A DNA stretch of 64,000 bases, from positions 496,001 to 560,000 of the forward strand of contig OX596343.1 in assembly GCA_951394405.1 (NCBI GenBank), given 5' to 3'. Source of the stretch: Coprinellus micaceus. Lineage: Eukaryota; Basidiomycota; Agaricomycetes; Agaricales; Psathyrellaceae. Made by a program: the position numbers and the translations under genes. Below, in pieces: positions 21,701-33,144 of this stretch. Positions within the stretch are counted from its first letter, which is position 1. Each line of letters opens with the position of its first letter. The notes beneath the pieces were generated by a model. That model was not told where the DNA came from. It ran no database searches and saw only the letters and a list, made by a program, of their open reading frames with translations.

Positions 21701-23323
21701 GTTTCGCATCGAGACGCGCGAGAATTGGCCTACCATGGAATAGCATAGTAACATCAAGTGGCGAGGGCCGCGAGGTCGTCGCCTCGGCCAGCGTATACAC
21801 CGCGTCAACATTCTTCTCGACAATCGCTACTTCAAGCGCAGTCCAACCGTCTGCATCATGAGCACTACACCTAACGTTCAACGCAACGGTGGCCTACCTG
21901 TGTGTAGAGTAAGAAAACGTCGGCAAAGGGGAAATTCGAAGCCCGTTATATTCACCTTCAGTCTTGACACTGGGGTCAGCGCCTTCGTTGACCAGCTCGA
22001 GGATCGTTCTGATGTCCCTTCGGAGAATAGCCCTACTCCAAGCGGCAGCTTGTTCGTGCCTTTTGATCTCTAGTTCCTGTCGTTTTAATCTCCGAGCGAG
22101 TATCATTTCAACAAGATCTCGTAGAGGCATGAATACGAGCAACATCGCAAGGATCTGGCCAAATCCCCATTCACCCTCCTTGCTATCTTGGATTCCTCCG
22201 TTTGAACTCAGTGTGAGCTCGATATCCACGATGAACAGAACATTGACCACCAGGAGGAGGCACAGGCCGACACAGATAGGAAAGGCTGCGGATTGGATCG
22301 ACCAGGCATGCCACCTGCGCACGGACCCTAAGATTTGGGATGCCATGAAGGAAGTACCTGGGCCTTCAGGCGCGGAATGCTCTATTGGTGGCCGAACTTT
22401 CCGACGTTGTGAATGGTGCCAGAAGAACAGACCGAGGAAGGCCGCCATCGGAAGGAGTAGATTGAGCCCAGGCAGAATGAATAGGCCGTACATGACCAAG
22501 GAGAAAATCTGCAGTGCTTTCGACCCAAATGGTACACGAGCGCCCAAAACCGCGACGTGGGCGTAGTCGACCGCGCAGCTTGAGTCAGACGTTCCGAAGA
22601 GGCGAGGGTTGCTCCAGAGCCAGATCCCGAGGGCGGCCATAAGAGTCAGGTGCAGGGAGCCCAGCACGAGGGTAAAGCGTCTGAATAGAACTTTGACCCC
22701 GCCTTTCATCATTGCAACGTCTGACATGCTCTCAGATTAACAGCGGGCGAGGGGAAACCTATCGGTAGCGGTAGCGTACCTCGTTTTTCTGGATTTTGCT
22801 CGCCGGGTTGGGTAACATGGACGTCGTGCACACTCGCCGTTCGACCAGCCACAAGGCCTTGCATCATTGACAGGTCAAACGGGTCACGGCAACTCTCAGG
22901 GTGTACGGAAAGCTCACCTTTTGGAAGTTGGAACACCGTTCGAAGCTTGACCAAGACGTGAGCCCACCACGATGACCACTGGGGCTCAACGTGGCCCGAC
23001 CCGGCCTGGCTCTTGTACTGAATGTAGAGGAGGAAGTAAACAAAGGCGTTGGTGTTGTTCATCCAGCTCATGCTAAGCACAATGCTGGCGTGAAAGTTCG
23101 TGAGTCCGCGGGTCAGGGCCTGAACGATGCAAGAGATGAGGATGGCGAAGGCGAGTAAGAGATTGGTCGTTGACTGTGTTTCCATGGATTCGAGCTCGTA
23201 ATCGGAGACGTGGCCATCCCAGATAGCCCAAACGGCGGGTATAAAACAGAGGATATTCTGAGCGTAGAGAGCACCGCGGACACCAGGTCCAGATATGTCA
23301 GAGTTTGGTGGGACGAGGCACAT
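18716..23323 (-). CDS. Multi-pass membrane protein with about 20 C-terminal ankyrin repeats
   Basis: The function is unknown; the layout (N-terminal membrane domain, C-terminal ankyrin array) recurs in agaric fungi. Exon 1 begins MCLVPPNSDISGPGVRGALY and carries hydrophobic helices (YAQNILCFIPAVWAIWDG, LLLAFAILISCIVQALT) and the motif LSMSWMNNTNAFVYFLLYIQ. It splices (intron 22721-22779) to more helices (TLVLGSLHLTLMAALGIWLW, IFSLVMYGLFILPGLNLLLP, FPICVGLCLLLVVNVLFIVD, FGQILAMLLVFMPLRDLVEM). Then come ankyrin units of the type ALQAACARASPEVVNILLEK-GADPNLRG, nearly every one on its own exon of about 100 nt. The last unit ends RTPLQVLHP...RRLLRQHRAGST at 18716. An upstream in-frame ATG at 23548 exists, but the added residues contain a splice-like stretch, so 23323 is preferred. 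Some terminal repeats are degenerate. Confidence 0.82.
18885..21210 (-). repeat. Tandem array of ankyrin-repeat exons (about 15 units)
   Basis: Within the membrane-ankyrin gene, exon-intron units of roughly 150-170 bp repeat. Each exon starts after an acceptor with the codons for Gly-Gly, encodes one ankyrin repeat ending GADPNxxG, and stops at a phase-1 donor. On the plus strand this appears as recurring strings such as gggtcggcacccttctcgag and caggccgcttgaag. Units read, from the 5' side of the gene: FGSVLQAAC, YGPVFHVAC, YGSALQAVC, YESALQAAC, HGSALQAAC, RGTALQAAC, HACALQAAC, RGSPLQAAC, FGSALQAAC, FETALQAAC, HGSALQAAC, GGSVLQGVC, SGSVLQQAS, HGFPLKAAC, ESALHVAC. Symmetrical phase-1 introns allow whole exons to be gained or lost without frame change. 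Confidence 0.85.
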
Positions 23324-24497
23324 TGCCTTATCCAACGGGAGGGAAGGAAGGGGGGGAAGGGGGCAACAGGTCGAAGGCGTCGCGATGCTCCGGTATATGT
23401 GGAGTGTGCACTTACCTGCGGCCAACGCAATGCACTCGTTTCGCTCGTAGGGTGACGGAATGATATGGAACCTTCTGCGACCAACGAAACTGAATGAGGT
23501 TCTCTGCGTATTCTCGTTTGAAGTAATGACACTTAGAGCATCACCCACCTATCACCCAGAACATCTGAATAGAAGATCAGGGAAAACGACCCCAATCGTA
23601 CACCTGAATTGGCTCCCCCCAAATACGTGAGCGGGTGACACTTAATCAGCCATCTGCCCTGTGGAACGCAACCTTGCTTGGATGGCCTGCGCGAGGAACG
23701 GCTGCGCTCCGCACGCTCTGGAAGGGGGATATCGGGAAGCTCCAGGAGTCCCAGGACGAAGGTGATGTGAACCCGTTATGAACCCGTTATGAATCCGTTA
23801 CCTGGGTTCAAACGGACGGTCCAGAGGGGCAGGGCACGCACATGAGCTTAGGTAGGAACTTGGGAAGAACGTTTCCTCAGTGTACTTACTCAGCTCCTTC
23901 ACGCCGACGATCTCACAGTAGGCCTCCATTCGATTCACCCTCGCTCTTCACAGCGCAGGGTGGTTTGATACGGGTCAAGGGTCGCACACCAGTCGGCAAT
24001 GAGGGAGCCACCGGTGGGAGCCAGAGGGCATCCCAAGTTTCCCGATTGAGGCCAGCTAAAAAGGGGGGTTACTACCAGTCATGCATAGTCATGCCTGGGG
24101 TCATGGGGGTTGAGGTTGAAGTCAAGCGAACCCGCCCCAGCACTCGCGCCGCCTGGGACGAATCTAATCTAATATAATCCTCTATCCACCTAGTCCTCCA
24201 GCGGCTGGTCATGAATCGCCTCTTCTACCTGACCACGATCTCTGGCGCCATCCAAGGTCTCAAGTCCATGCTCTTTTCTCGTTATCTCCTCCAGCTGGCT
24301 GGATTGAGTCTTCTCATGGAGGAGGCTTTTCTACGCGCCTTCCAAAACCTAGCTTGTGGTATTTGACACGATCGGCATACCTTGGTTCACCTCTGAACTT
24401 AGCGCAACAATATTTTAGTCCAGTTGCTCAGCGCTCAACAGTACTCGTATACGGAGCAAAACGGAACCGAAGTCAAAGTCCTAGACATGTTCGAGTA
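23324..24497. other. Intergenic upstream of membrane-ankyrin gene
   Basis: No gene was seen. The first part is the promoter of the ankyrin gene and a C-rich leader. A short tandem repeat lies at 23769-23801. A minus-strand pyrimidine stretch near 24180-24330 may be the 3' flank of the second SDR gene. Confidence 0.45.
23769..23801. repeat. 11-bp tandem repeat, three copies
   Basis: Three head-to-tail copies of gaacccgttat, the last with one or two changes (gaatccgttac). No gene function is apparent; it may be replication slippage. Confidence 0.8.
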
Positions 24498-25932
24498 CTA
24501 CAGGCCAAGGTTCTCCAGGAACCTCTCCGTGGTGTTAATAAGATCCTCCCTCAACGTATCATCCAATGCATCGGCACTGGGTTTCAATATACTACCCGGC
24601 ACCGGTCCATCGGTGAGATACGCCCCCCAACCTGCTTGGTATCCCTCCCTCTCGTCCCTCACTTTCTTCGACGCGGCGGCGAACAAGGAGGTATATGACC
24701 CATGCTCTGGCGCGATGAAGCGGAAAACGGATCTGAAGAAAAATTTGGCGATTCCTTTCAACGGCCCAGGGAAACGAGGGGAGAAGGTATCGACGACGCC
24801 CGGGTGGAGAGAGATGACGGTGATCCCGTTGGGAAGGGTCTCAGAGGGTAGGAGCTCTTCCTGCAATTTGCGGCCCCAGAGAATCATTGCGAGCTTCGCG
24901 TTGCCTTCGGAGTGGTGGGCGTGTTTAATTCACAATGGAGGCTCCGATGTGTATGAACGAGCTCACCGTAGCGGACCAAGCCCGGATAGAGACGCCACTT
25001 GTATGGGATGTTGAAGTCCTCGACAGTCTTGAACTTGGCGCCAGCGGGAACATTAAAATGAATTGTAGAAGCAAGCTGTTGGTTGGTGAGTCATTCGTCA
25101 GTGCTCGAAGGAGGAGTAGCTGATACAATGAGTCTCACATTAACGATGCGAACGTCGGCGTTGGGTTCCTGTGCAGTCCTCTTGAGGATGGGAAGGAGAG
25201 TCTTGGTGAAGATGTAAGGGCTGATGTAACTATTGAAAAGCGATGTCAGAGGGGACACGACTTTTTGGTGTTTCGTTTATGCTTACTTGACTACGTGCTG
25301 GTGGTTCACGCCTGGGAATCACGGTAGTGAGATTTTACTGTCTCACATCAGTTCGAAGAAAAGCGCACCTTCTTTGCCAACCTCAACAGACAACAAGCTA
25401 CGATAACATCAGTTCGCATAAGTACGTTGAATGCGTTGAAAATGGTGATTTTAGCTGACCCTCCCGCATTGTTAACTATCGAAGAGATAAGTAGCCGCAA
25501 CGACATGACTTCAAAGCGAACACCCACTGATAACGTCCAGCCGGCTTTCCTTCTTCATGAACTCTTCAGCAGATAACTTCGCCTTCGCAGGGTCACCCAT
25601 TTCGAGCTCAAGCCACACCACTTCCGAACCAGAGCCCTCTTTCCCCAGTCCTTCGTCATTCAGCAACTTGATGGCGTTCTTCGCGCGGCCTTCGTCTCGA
25701 GCGGCTAGGTACACCTTACCAGCTTTCGCCCGGAGAAGGTGGCGGACCGTGGCGAAACCTATTCCCGCACTGTCGTGATGGAGGGTCGGTATATTGTTGG
25801 AGGGGGTCGAAAGGACACTTACTTTCCACCTGTGACAATAATAACCTTGCCTTTCAAGTCCACTAAATCCTTCTCTGGGTCGAACGACTTGTGGGCCGTC
25901 GGCTTCAGCTCGGGATTCCGTGTCCTGGACAT
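24498..25932 (-). CDS. Short-chain dehydrogenase/reductase (SDR), copy 2
   Basis: Inverted paralogue of the SDR at 1398-2830, of almost the same genomic length. The N-terminus (MSRTRNPELKPTAHKSFDPE, KDLVDLKGKVIIVTGGK) matches copy 1 nearly word for word. Later blocks also match: VYLAARDEGRAK, INNAG region, GNAKLAMILWGRKLQEELLP, LPNGITVISLHPGVVDTFSP, KVRDEREGYQAGWGAYLTDG, and terminal ERFLENLGL. The catalytic Tyr/Lys pair and the Gly-rich cofactor loop are kept, so it looks functional. The exon pattern appears conserved, with small middle exons. Substitutions cluster in the region after the catalytic site (FPGPLKGIAKFFFRSVFRFI versus VPKAFRGLVKFLVKNLLGFL), which in SDRs shapes substrate binding. 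The specificity may therefore differ, which is an inference. The start is chosen by alignment to copy 1. Confidence 0.87.
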
Positions 25933-27146
25933 AGCGTAGGTTGGTTTGCAGCTACCGGAGATTCGAGGGCGGCACTGATTCAGCGGTGCACTTGCAGTTG
26001 GGTATTTCAAGAGTAGGTTATTGGGAAGTAGGAGAAGGGGATGTTGTGTACAAGCCTTGGCGGAGCCTGGCCTACTTTTATCGAAGATCGACCATGTCGA
26101 TCAAGGGATCCTCGTGGAATGGAATTTCAAACCTGCTGAGTCGTGCTCCCCCTGGATGGTGACAGAGCTGGAGTCGGTGTGCCACACATTGGCACACAAA
26201 CACCGGGAGCGGTATCCGACTCTTCTAAGCGCCGTCTCGGTTGAACGGAAGGATGAACGGAAGATCGCTTACTCAGGCTAGAGAGGTCCACGAAACAGCT
26301 TCAGTGAAGTTCCTTTGGCCCTAAAAAGTTTCGAAAGGTCGCAGGGAACCTGGAAGAAGTTAGAACAAAGGAAATTTGGCCAAGATAAGGCAGTGGGAGG
26401 TCCGAGGGGATAGAGTTGCCGACGCGTCGGGCGCTTTAGATGGCCATACCCCGAACCTACTCTAGCCCGTGAACTGTGAAATAGGGCGACACGCTGACAG
26501 AGCTGATGGCCATTCTGTACTACCAGCTTTGAGTCTGCAAAGAAGAAATTGGAGTCGCGCGGCCCGGCGTTAGCAAACTGTTTCCCGCAGAGAACCCGAG
26601 CAAACACACCCGACTTCACCATAAGAAGGGTCTTCCTTGAGGTAGAAGCCTCACAACCTGTGAAAGCTTGTTCTTGCCCCCAGCGACTTCTGAAATCGTC
26701 CGGCCGTTCAGGGACTCCGTGGGACAGATGTTTTCTGCGTTGATGACACGGGCGCCTATTTCGCGAAGCGACTGCTTTATGTCTGCGATCGAGCCTTCTG
26801 GGGTTTCGGTCAGCAATAGATCCATGGAGGTAGTATGTCCGATAGGAGTGATACACTCCCCGCGATGCATGTGCTCCGTTCATTGTAATGAAAATATCGG
26901 CACATCTACCCCTCGACTCGCGCAGTGTTAGTGGGGCCGGTTTCAGCGAAATCCTGAAGGCCGAAAAGATCAAGGTGGGAAATATCGAGCCAGTCTCCAT
27001 TAGAGTAAATAAATAGAAAGAAAAATATAGAAAGAGGTATCGAGGTAAACGAGTCAACGAAGGGCACATATTACAACGGGGACTGAAGCGGAGAGTCCCT
27101 CTAATCGAGCCGAACGTCGCAGGGATATGACATGCAAAAGACAAAA
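25933..27146. other. Intergenic, possible gene relic
   Basis: No supportable complete gene. The minus strand holds an 85-codon ORF at 26616-26870 with a sequence (SLNGRTISEVAGGKNKLSQV) vaguely reminiscent of an ankyrin repeat. A longer frame at 26278-27144 looks like chance. This could be decayed ankyrin-type DNA. Confidence 0.3.
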
Positions 27147-29630
27147 TTAGAAATCATACCCCTCAACCTTGAACACCTTCCCATGGTTCAGGTAGCTTTC
27201 CATGATCTTCAAAATGGGATCGGGAAGGCCCATACTGATGAGGGTGAACGAGATCTTGGCGAAGCCGTGAATCTGGCCGAGTTTGAAGAATGCACGGGCG
27301 ATCGTTGTTGGGTACTGGAATTGAGTCGTCACCGTGGTCAGCTACATGCCCTCCTTCAATGGGACAAAGCAAGGAAACTCACGGTCATCTCAGTATAATC
27401 CGCATACGCATACGCCGCCGCACGGATGGCTGTTTGAATCGTCCTGGTGATGTCTCCTTCCTCCGAATACATCTCCATGAGCTTCAGCCACGGCTTGACG
27501 CTGTACCTCGGCGAGTCCAAGCACCGCTGGAAGGCCTCCTTGGCTTCTTCCTTGTGATGTAGTCTCAAGCCGAGGTCACCAAGAATTTCCCATTCCATGC
27601 CCGTCTTGCGGTACGCGACGTGCTGGGTTTTGAAGTGCGCCACTTCGGCGCGGAAGATCGTCCATACACGGAGGTCCTGAAGAAAGTGTCAGAAACCTTC
27701 TCAGTGCGGGGTACAGCTCGTACGCACCTCATACAGCACCATAAAGAGATTGTCCAACCACCTCTCGCAGAGTCGCTTATTGCTGAACGAGAAAGGCTCT
27801 GCCTGGGCCACTGCCGTGATGTCACTGGAGTCCTGCTTGTCCTCCCCAGCGGCCTGCACAGGCTTCTGCATCGGCACGGCGTTGGGACCATTGATATGCA
27901 ACGGCGTCGACACAATGTCTCCCTCATCAGGCTCCCGTTCAACCTCCTGGCCCCCCTCCGCCTCTTCGCCCGAGATCTTGATGGTCGGAATCCCAGCGGG
28001 TTCAGGCGACGGTGGTGAAACAATCGCCCTCGTACTCGATCCATCGTCAACAGTCCCATCTTCATGAATAACCGGGCCACTAGTCGACCTCGCAGAGTTC
28101 GGCACACTCTTGATATCGGTCTGGGCCTTCTGCATGCGGTACTCTTCCTCCATGACGAAAACGCTGCTCCGTGTCTTGAGGAGCTCGTCCCACCCGATCT
28201 GCGAGACGAGCCGGGTGAGGAGGGAGTAGGCACGCGACCAGGTGCCTCGAAGTCCGGGAGCGGGGAGGCGTTGGAGCGCGGGGTCCGCCTCGTCGTCTTC
28301 GGTCTTGACCCGTTCGGGGAGGATCTCGCCGATGGCTCGATGGAAGGGCAGGTGGATCTTGGCGACCGGGAGCGTGCGGTGCGCGTCTCGACCGTTGAAC
28401 GTGAACATGGGGCACGAGTTCAGTGTTAAGAGCGCCGAGTCGTACTGCCCAAGATCGATATACAAGTCCGTCAGCTTTTCCCAGGTCACGAACTCGCTGG
28501 GAGCGCAGTTCACCGCCTGCCTCGCCAACTTCACCGCCCACTCGAACTTGCCCTTCGAACGCAAGAAATCGCACTGCGCGTGGAGAAGCGTGTACGACTG
28601 GGGGGTCTCCTTCATCGCATTCGCAATGATCTGGACAGCCTTGACCTCTTCGTTCATTCCGATGTAGCTGCGAGCGAGAAGCGATGACACTTCTGGTTCG
28701 TGCACCCTCAGCTTCTCGAACAGGTTCGCCGCTTGCTGGCACCGACCACTATCGCCAAAGTACTTCATGATGCCCGCGGTGAGGTGGTTCGAGACGACGG
28801 TTGCTACCTGGATCTCGGGGTCGGACCCGACTTGCCAGCCTTTTGCGAACAAGCCCTCGGCGGCTTGGAGGAAGCGCAGCTCGCCGTCCGCCGAGGTGAT
28901 TGGGTCCAGCTTGCGGTAGGATTCGAGCGTGTACGTCGGGTCGTCAGAGTAGAGGATGGCGCGGAGGAGGGCTGAGACGTAGGTTTCTTGCCAAATTTCC
29001 TGGGTGGCTTCGTGTCGCTCGCCGCGCAGGTCGATCACGTATGCATTGACACCTCCGGGAATCTTGACATCTACCCGCATATCGACACGCGAGAACGCAT
29101 TGAAGCAGCTAACGCGAATATCAGCAGACAGCAATACAGCACACGACTCCACGCACCAGTAACAGCCATTCCTAACCTTCCACTTTGCAGTATTCGAGAA
29201 CCATGTCGGATTCTCCTCGATGGCGTAGGTCAGAGAGTTGATATACGCTGCCAGTGACGCCGAAGAAGACGCGTCGACACCAGACACATAGTGATACGAT
29301 CCTAACTGAGGGGACTAAGTCAGCACATCATCGAGCTACTCGGCGGTTACACGTACATCGCGAGTTCCAGCTCGCCCAGTGCTCTTCACAACATGGCACA
29401 GATCGGGTGGGCCGAGTTCTCTGAACGTGGCTGTCGTAAGTCTGGTCAATGGCAAGGTCTCCACAAGTAGATCTCCACGTACACAACGCCTCCGTACGCG
29501 CGGTCAACGCCTCTCCGAGGTCAATCTACGTTCATGGACGTCATCGTCGGCGGCGGCGAAGATGAGTGGGGTCACGTACCTCGAAGAGCTCTGGTATGTC
29601 CTTGTAGAGCGCTTCTGGCGGTATCGCCAT
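27147..29630 (-). CDS. ChAPs-family exomer subunit (BCH1/BUD7-like)
   Basis: The ChAPs family (Chs5-Arf1-binding proteins) forms the exomer coat that carries selected cargo such as chitin synthase from the trans-Golgi to the plasma membrane. Family blocks are TFRELGPPDLCHVVKSTGRA, LGSYHYVSGVDASSSASLAA, NAFSRVDMRVDVKIPGGVNA, CERWLDNLFMVLYEDLRVWT, and the C-terminal VFKVEGYDF. The middle holds TPR-like helices (CQQAANLFEKLRVHEPEVSS; FEWAVKLARQAVNCAPSEFV). A disordered acidic insert rich in Ser/Glu/Pro precedes CERWL. The N-terminus can be assembled as MAIPPEALYKDIPELFE, then IDLGEALTARTEAL, then STFREL, using two short introns; one intron (48 nt, within GCYCCFNAF) is in frame. The start at 29630 is the only Met leading cleanly into this frame. 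It diverges from the F-box gene. Confidence 0.9.
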
Positions 29631-29896
29631 TGCTAGCGGGTATCTTACTCGTCGTGGCCAGCGTTGAGCTCAACTCCGTCGTCGTCGCCGCGGTTGCTGT
29701 TCGCTGTTTGGCAATGTCTTCCAAGGCACACAAAACGTGGGAATTCGGCTCAGGGATGCCCCAACCTGTCCTCATCCCTTGAGGTGCTCCCTCCCTCAAC
29801 ACCGGCGACGACAACGACGACGACGACGGTGCTGTAGACGGTGTCCTTTCGAGTTATACCACTTCTCGAATACGACCGGCCGCAACCGGACCTCTT

Positions 29897-32758
29897 ATGG
29901 CGAGCAAGGGTAAAGGGAGAGAAGTCAATATATCTCTCGCCATCCAACGATCCGCAATGTCGGGCAAGAACAAGGAAATCGCCAGCTTCTACAACCTCGA
30001 CACCGTCCCCGACGACATATGGCTATTCCTATTTGAATACCTTACGACGCCGGACCTCAATTCGATGTCCCAAGTGTCGAAGAAATTCTACGCTTTGACC
30101 CAACGGCCACTCCTGCGCGAGCTGACGTGGGCGAAAGCCACAGGAGCTTCAAGGAATGTCCAGGATTGGGCGGATGGGGGACCTCTTGAGGCGTTCCGAG
30201 GCGTCGTTCGCAAGGTTAACATCAAGCTGTCGTACAAGAAAGTCAACCAGAACAGCGCACTCCTGCTGGTGAGTGAACAAATACGGGTTTTTGTGACATC
30301 CATATCTCAATTAGATTCGTTCTATAGCCCGTTGATTGGGAACTTTACGACTCTATTCACCACCGACTCCTCTCATTCACGAACTTGCGGACCTTGGATC
30401 TCCAAAACACCATTGTCACACCGGCTTTGTATCAGGTTCTCGAGGGGATCCCTTCCCTTCGCGAATTGAGCATCGTCCGATGCGTCTTCATGTGGACCTA
30501 CATCTACTTCCCACTCCTTACCAACTTGGGAAGGCAAGCTCCCAGTCCGGGCTTGTTTGTGTACAACCCCAACAGTCGCACCTACTCTCACCAACATGGG
30601 CTAAGCAGAGCGCCCGCGGATCCGGCTCAGCGCGCTATTCAGCAACAGTGGCTCATCGAGAACGCCTCGTTCGATTTTACGACACGCCTTTCGCATATCA
30701 CAACCCTCACACTCCGGTTCAATCGGTTCTACCACTCGCAGTCCGAGACAGACGATTCCCCTTATGGGCCGACAGAAATCAACCGCCCCTGCATTTTGCA
30801 CCCGCTGTATCTTTTGTCCGTCCCATCCCTCACCCACCTGACTTTAACTTGGACGCCCACTCTCGCTCAAATCTACGAGACCCTCAGGCAGCAACTCATT
30901 GTGGGCGGACAGCAGAACAACAATGGAGGAAATGGAGCAGTCGCGGCGCTACAGCAGCAACATCAACTCGCCTCCCTTCTATTCGCGGCGAATAGTCTCG
31001 GCGTCAACCTCTTCACACCGCTCGTCACCGGACTCCTTCACCTTGTACACGCGACAGTCATTATTGACGACCTCGGCCGGGACATAATGGACTCCATCAC
31101 ATCCCTCTTCCAGCAGCGTATTCAGAACGCACCACCAGGCATGGCTCCCTTGAGGATTCATCTCAAGGTCGGGAAGCACACGCTTACGGAACAGAACATG
31201 GGGAACAGCCAATTCAGACTCCCCGGCGTCTACCGGTACGAAGGCCCGCTTCCCATTGCGTCCCTTTTGGCCCAGGACTCGGCCACGGATATGGAAGAGG
31301 TATACATGAACGAACCGATGGAGATGAATCTCATCCTCATAGTCCTTGAGAAGCTCCCACGTACATTGAAGAAGCTGCATCTCAGGATGTACGCCTGGGA
31401 CCGTGAGATCCTGTATGCCGCCCATTCACTCTTCAAGCACCTTACAGATCTCGAAGTACGATTTGGAAAAGGGTCTTTGGAAGAGGTGTGTATTCCGGAG
31501 TGTCTTATTTCGATGTCGACTTGGCTATAACGCTTTCCTTTTCCCCCAGAACACATTCGTGGTGCTGGGTTCCGATATCCTCCCAGACCTCAAGCAGTTG
31601 CATACTATCAGGCTCATCTACTCACCCGACTGCATCAAGAGGGAGCAGCAATTCCGCTCGTACCACACACCACCGACCCATCCACACAACCACTACTTGC
31701 AGTTCCACGGTGGCACAAACTGGTGGCATGGGGGACCCCCAGGAGGTGGAGGTCATGGCGGTGGAGGTCTCGGCGGACAAGGTGGTGGTGGTGGACTCGG
31801 CGGGGTTCCTCCCTTCCCGCCTCCCGCTCCTGGCCCCACGCATAGTCTTCCTCCACCACCTCATCCACTCCCGCCGCAGGGCCCTGCCGATCTCATTGAT
31901 TTGACCCCCGATTCTCCAAGTCCGCCACCTCAGGGTCACGGTCTAGATGTGGTAGACCTGATGCAAGATGACTTCCTCGACTACGACGACGAAGATGGGG
32001 TGGAGATGCTCACAGACTTGATCCTCGACAACTACCGCCGGAATCGCCTTGCCACCTTGGGTGCGGGTCCAGTCGCTACAGGAGCGAGTTCCAGCACGAA
32101 CACCGCCTCGGGGAGCGGAACCGGGATTGGAACCGGGATCGCGAGTGGTAGTGGGACTGGCACCAGCGCCAGCGATTCTACTCTCTCAGCCTCTGCGGGT
32201 GACAACGCAGACGCCAATCGTCATTTCGAAAATGGCACCAATCTTTTGAGGAGTATGCTCCCCCCTGGGCACCCGAGCCGCAACGCTCCAGCCACGACGA
32301 GTGTCGTTCGGAACCATCATCACCACCAGCACCGCAGGATTAGGTTCCCGTCGGGTGACTGGAGCGACGCCTCTTCCCCCGATTCCTCTCCATCTGCGGG
32401 CACCACGAGCACCGTCGAGGCCAACGGCTTGAGCGCCAACGCCCAAACCAACGCCAACAGTCCCGGTCACGGGCGTAATTCAATCTCCTCATTGTTCCCC
32501 AGCCGCCCACGCTTCCGTCGGGATATCGAAAGGGAGCGCCCGTTGACCATCAACGAACCTCCCCGACGTGAGTCCCCAGCCGGTATCAGCACACCGGAAG
32601 ATAGGGTCAGGATCGCACAGACATTGGAGGAGGATTTGGGAGACTATCTTGTCGGCTGGAACAGGCACTGCAGGAGTTTGAGGGTCGTGCAGATGGAGCC
32701 TGGGGTAGTGTGGGTCAGGCGATATGAGGGAGACGGCTGGGCCAAGAAGAAGACTTGA
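29897..32758 (+). CDS. F-box protein with long low-complexity C-terminal insert
   Basis: Likely an SCF ubiquitin-ligase substrate adaptor; substrate unknown. Three exons (29897-30268, 30328-31485, 31550-32758) give 912 residues. The F-box reads TVPDDIWLFLFEYLTTPDLN and SMSQVSKKFYALTQRPLLRE. LRR-like segments follow (LRTLDLQNTIVTPALYQVLE; SLRELSIVRC; SLTHLTLTW). The final exon holds a GGGG-rich run, then polyproline (HSLPPPPHPLPP), acidic VDLMQDDFLDYDDEDGVEML, repeated Ser/Gly/Thr, and a poly-His run. A conserved-looking end (EEDLGDYLVGWNRHCRSLRV) follows. Clean termini around the disordered insert suggest a folded C-terminal element. An alternative start is the Met at 29957, which directly precedes the F-box. 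Confidence 0.78.
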
Positions 32759-33144
32759 GCTCAACCATTTTAGCTGCGCTTGGTTGTTCAGAATTGTATT
32801 TGGAATGTTGGAATGAGCGGACGGATGGAGCGTGCGCCCTGGAACACGTGGAATGGGACACTTACCTTGCTTTGCAGGTGACGATAGTTTCGAACAGCTG
32901 GTCTGGATTTACCAGACTGTATACCTCTACGTTCTTCTGTATTACTAAACAGTGTTGTTTAATGAAGTGTAGATTAGGCGCTCGAATGACTTCTCTCCTC
33001 TTTCCTAACCGCCAGGTCGAGCCTAGGTATGGATGATCTCCGTTCTATACACGAGGACTGCCTGACATACAAGCCTCGAACATGATCCCGTGTCTATAAG
33101 AGGTACGTATTCACCAAGGATCATATTCCATGGCTCCAGGACCC
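32759..33144. other. Intergenic between convergent F-box and CFEM genes
   Basis: About 390 bases between two convergent stop codons; it should hold both 3' UTRs. No gene was seen. Confidence 0.5.

Noticed and set aside
23324..23548. N-terminal extension of the membrane-ankyrin protein from the ATG at 23548
   Set aside because: The extra residues are low-complexity and contain a good donor; the family-like N-terminus begins at the Met at 23323.
26278..27144. 288-codon minus-strand frame
   Set aside because: Composition is erratic and lacks family features; overlapping frames are equally open.
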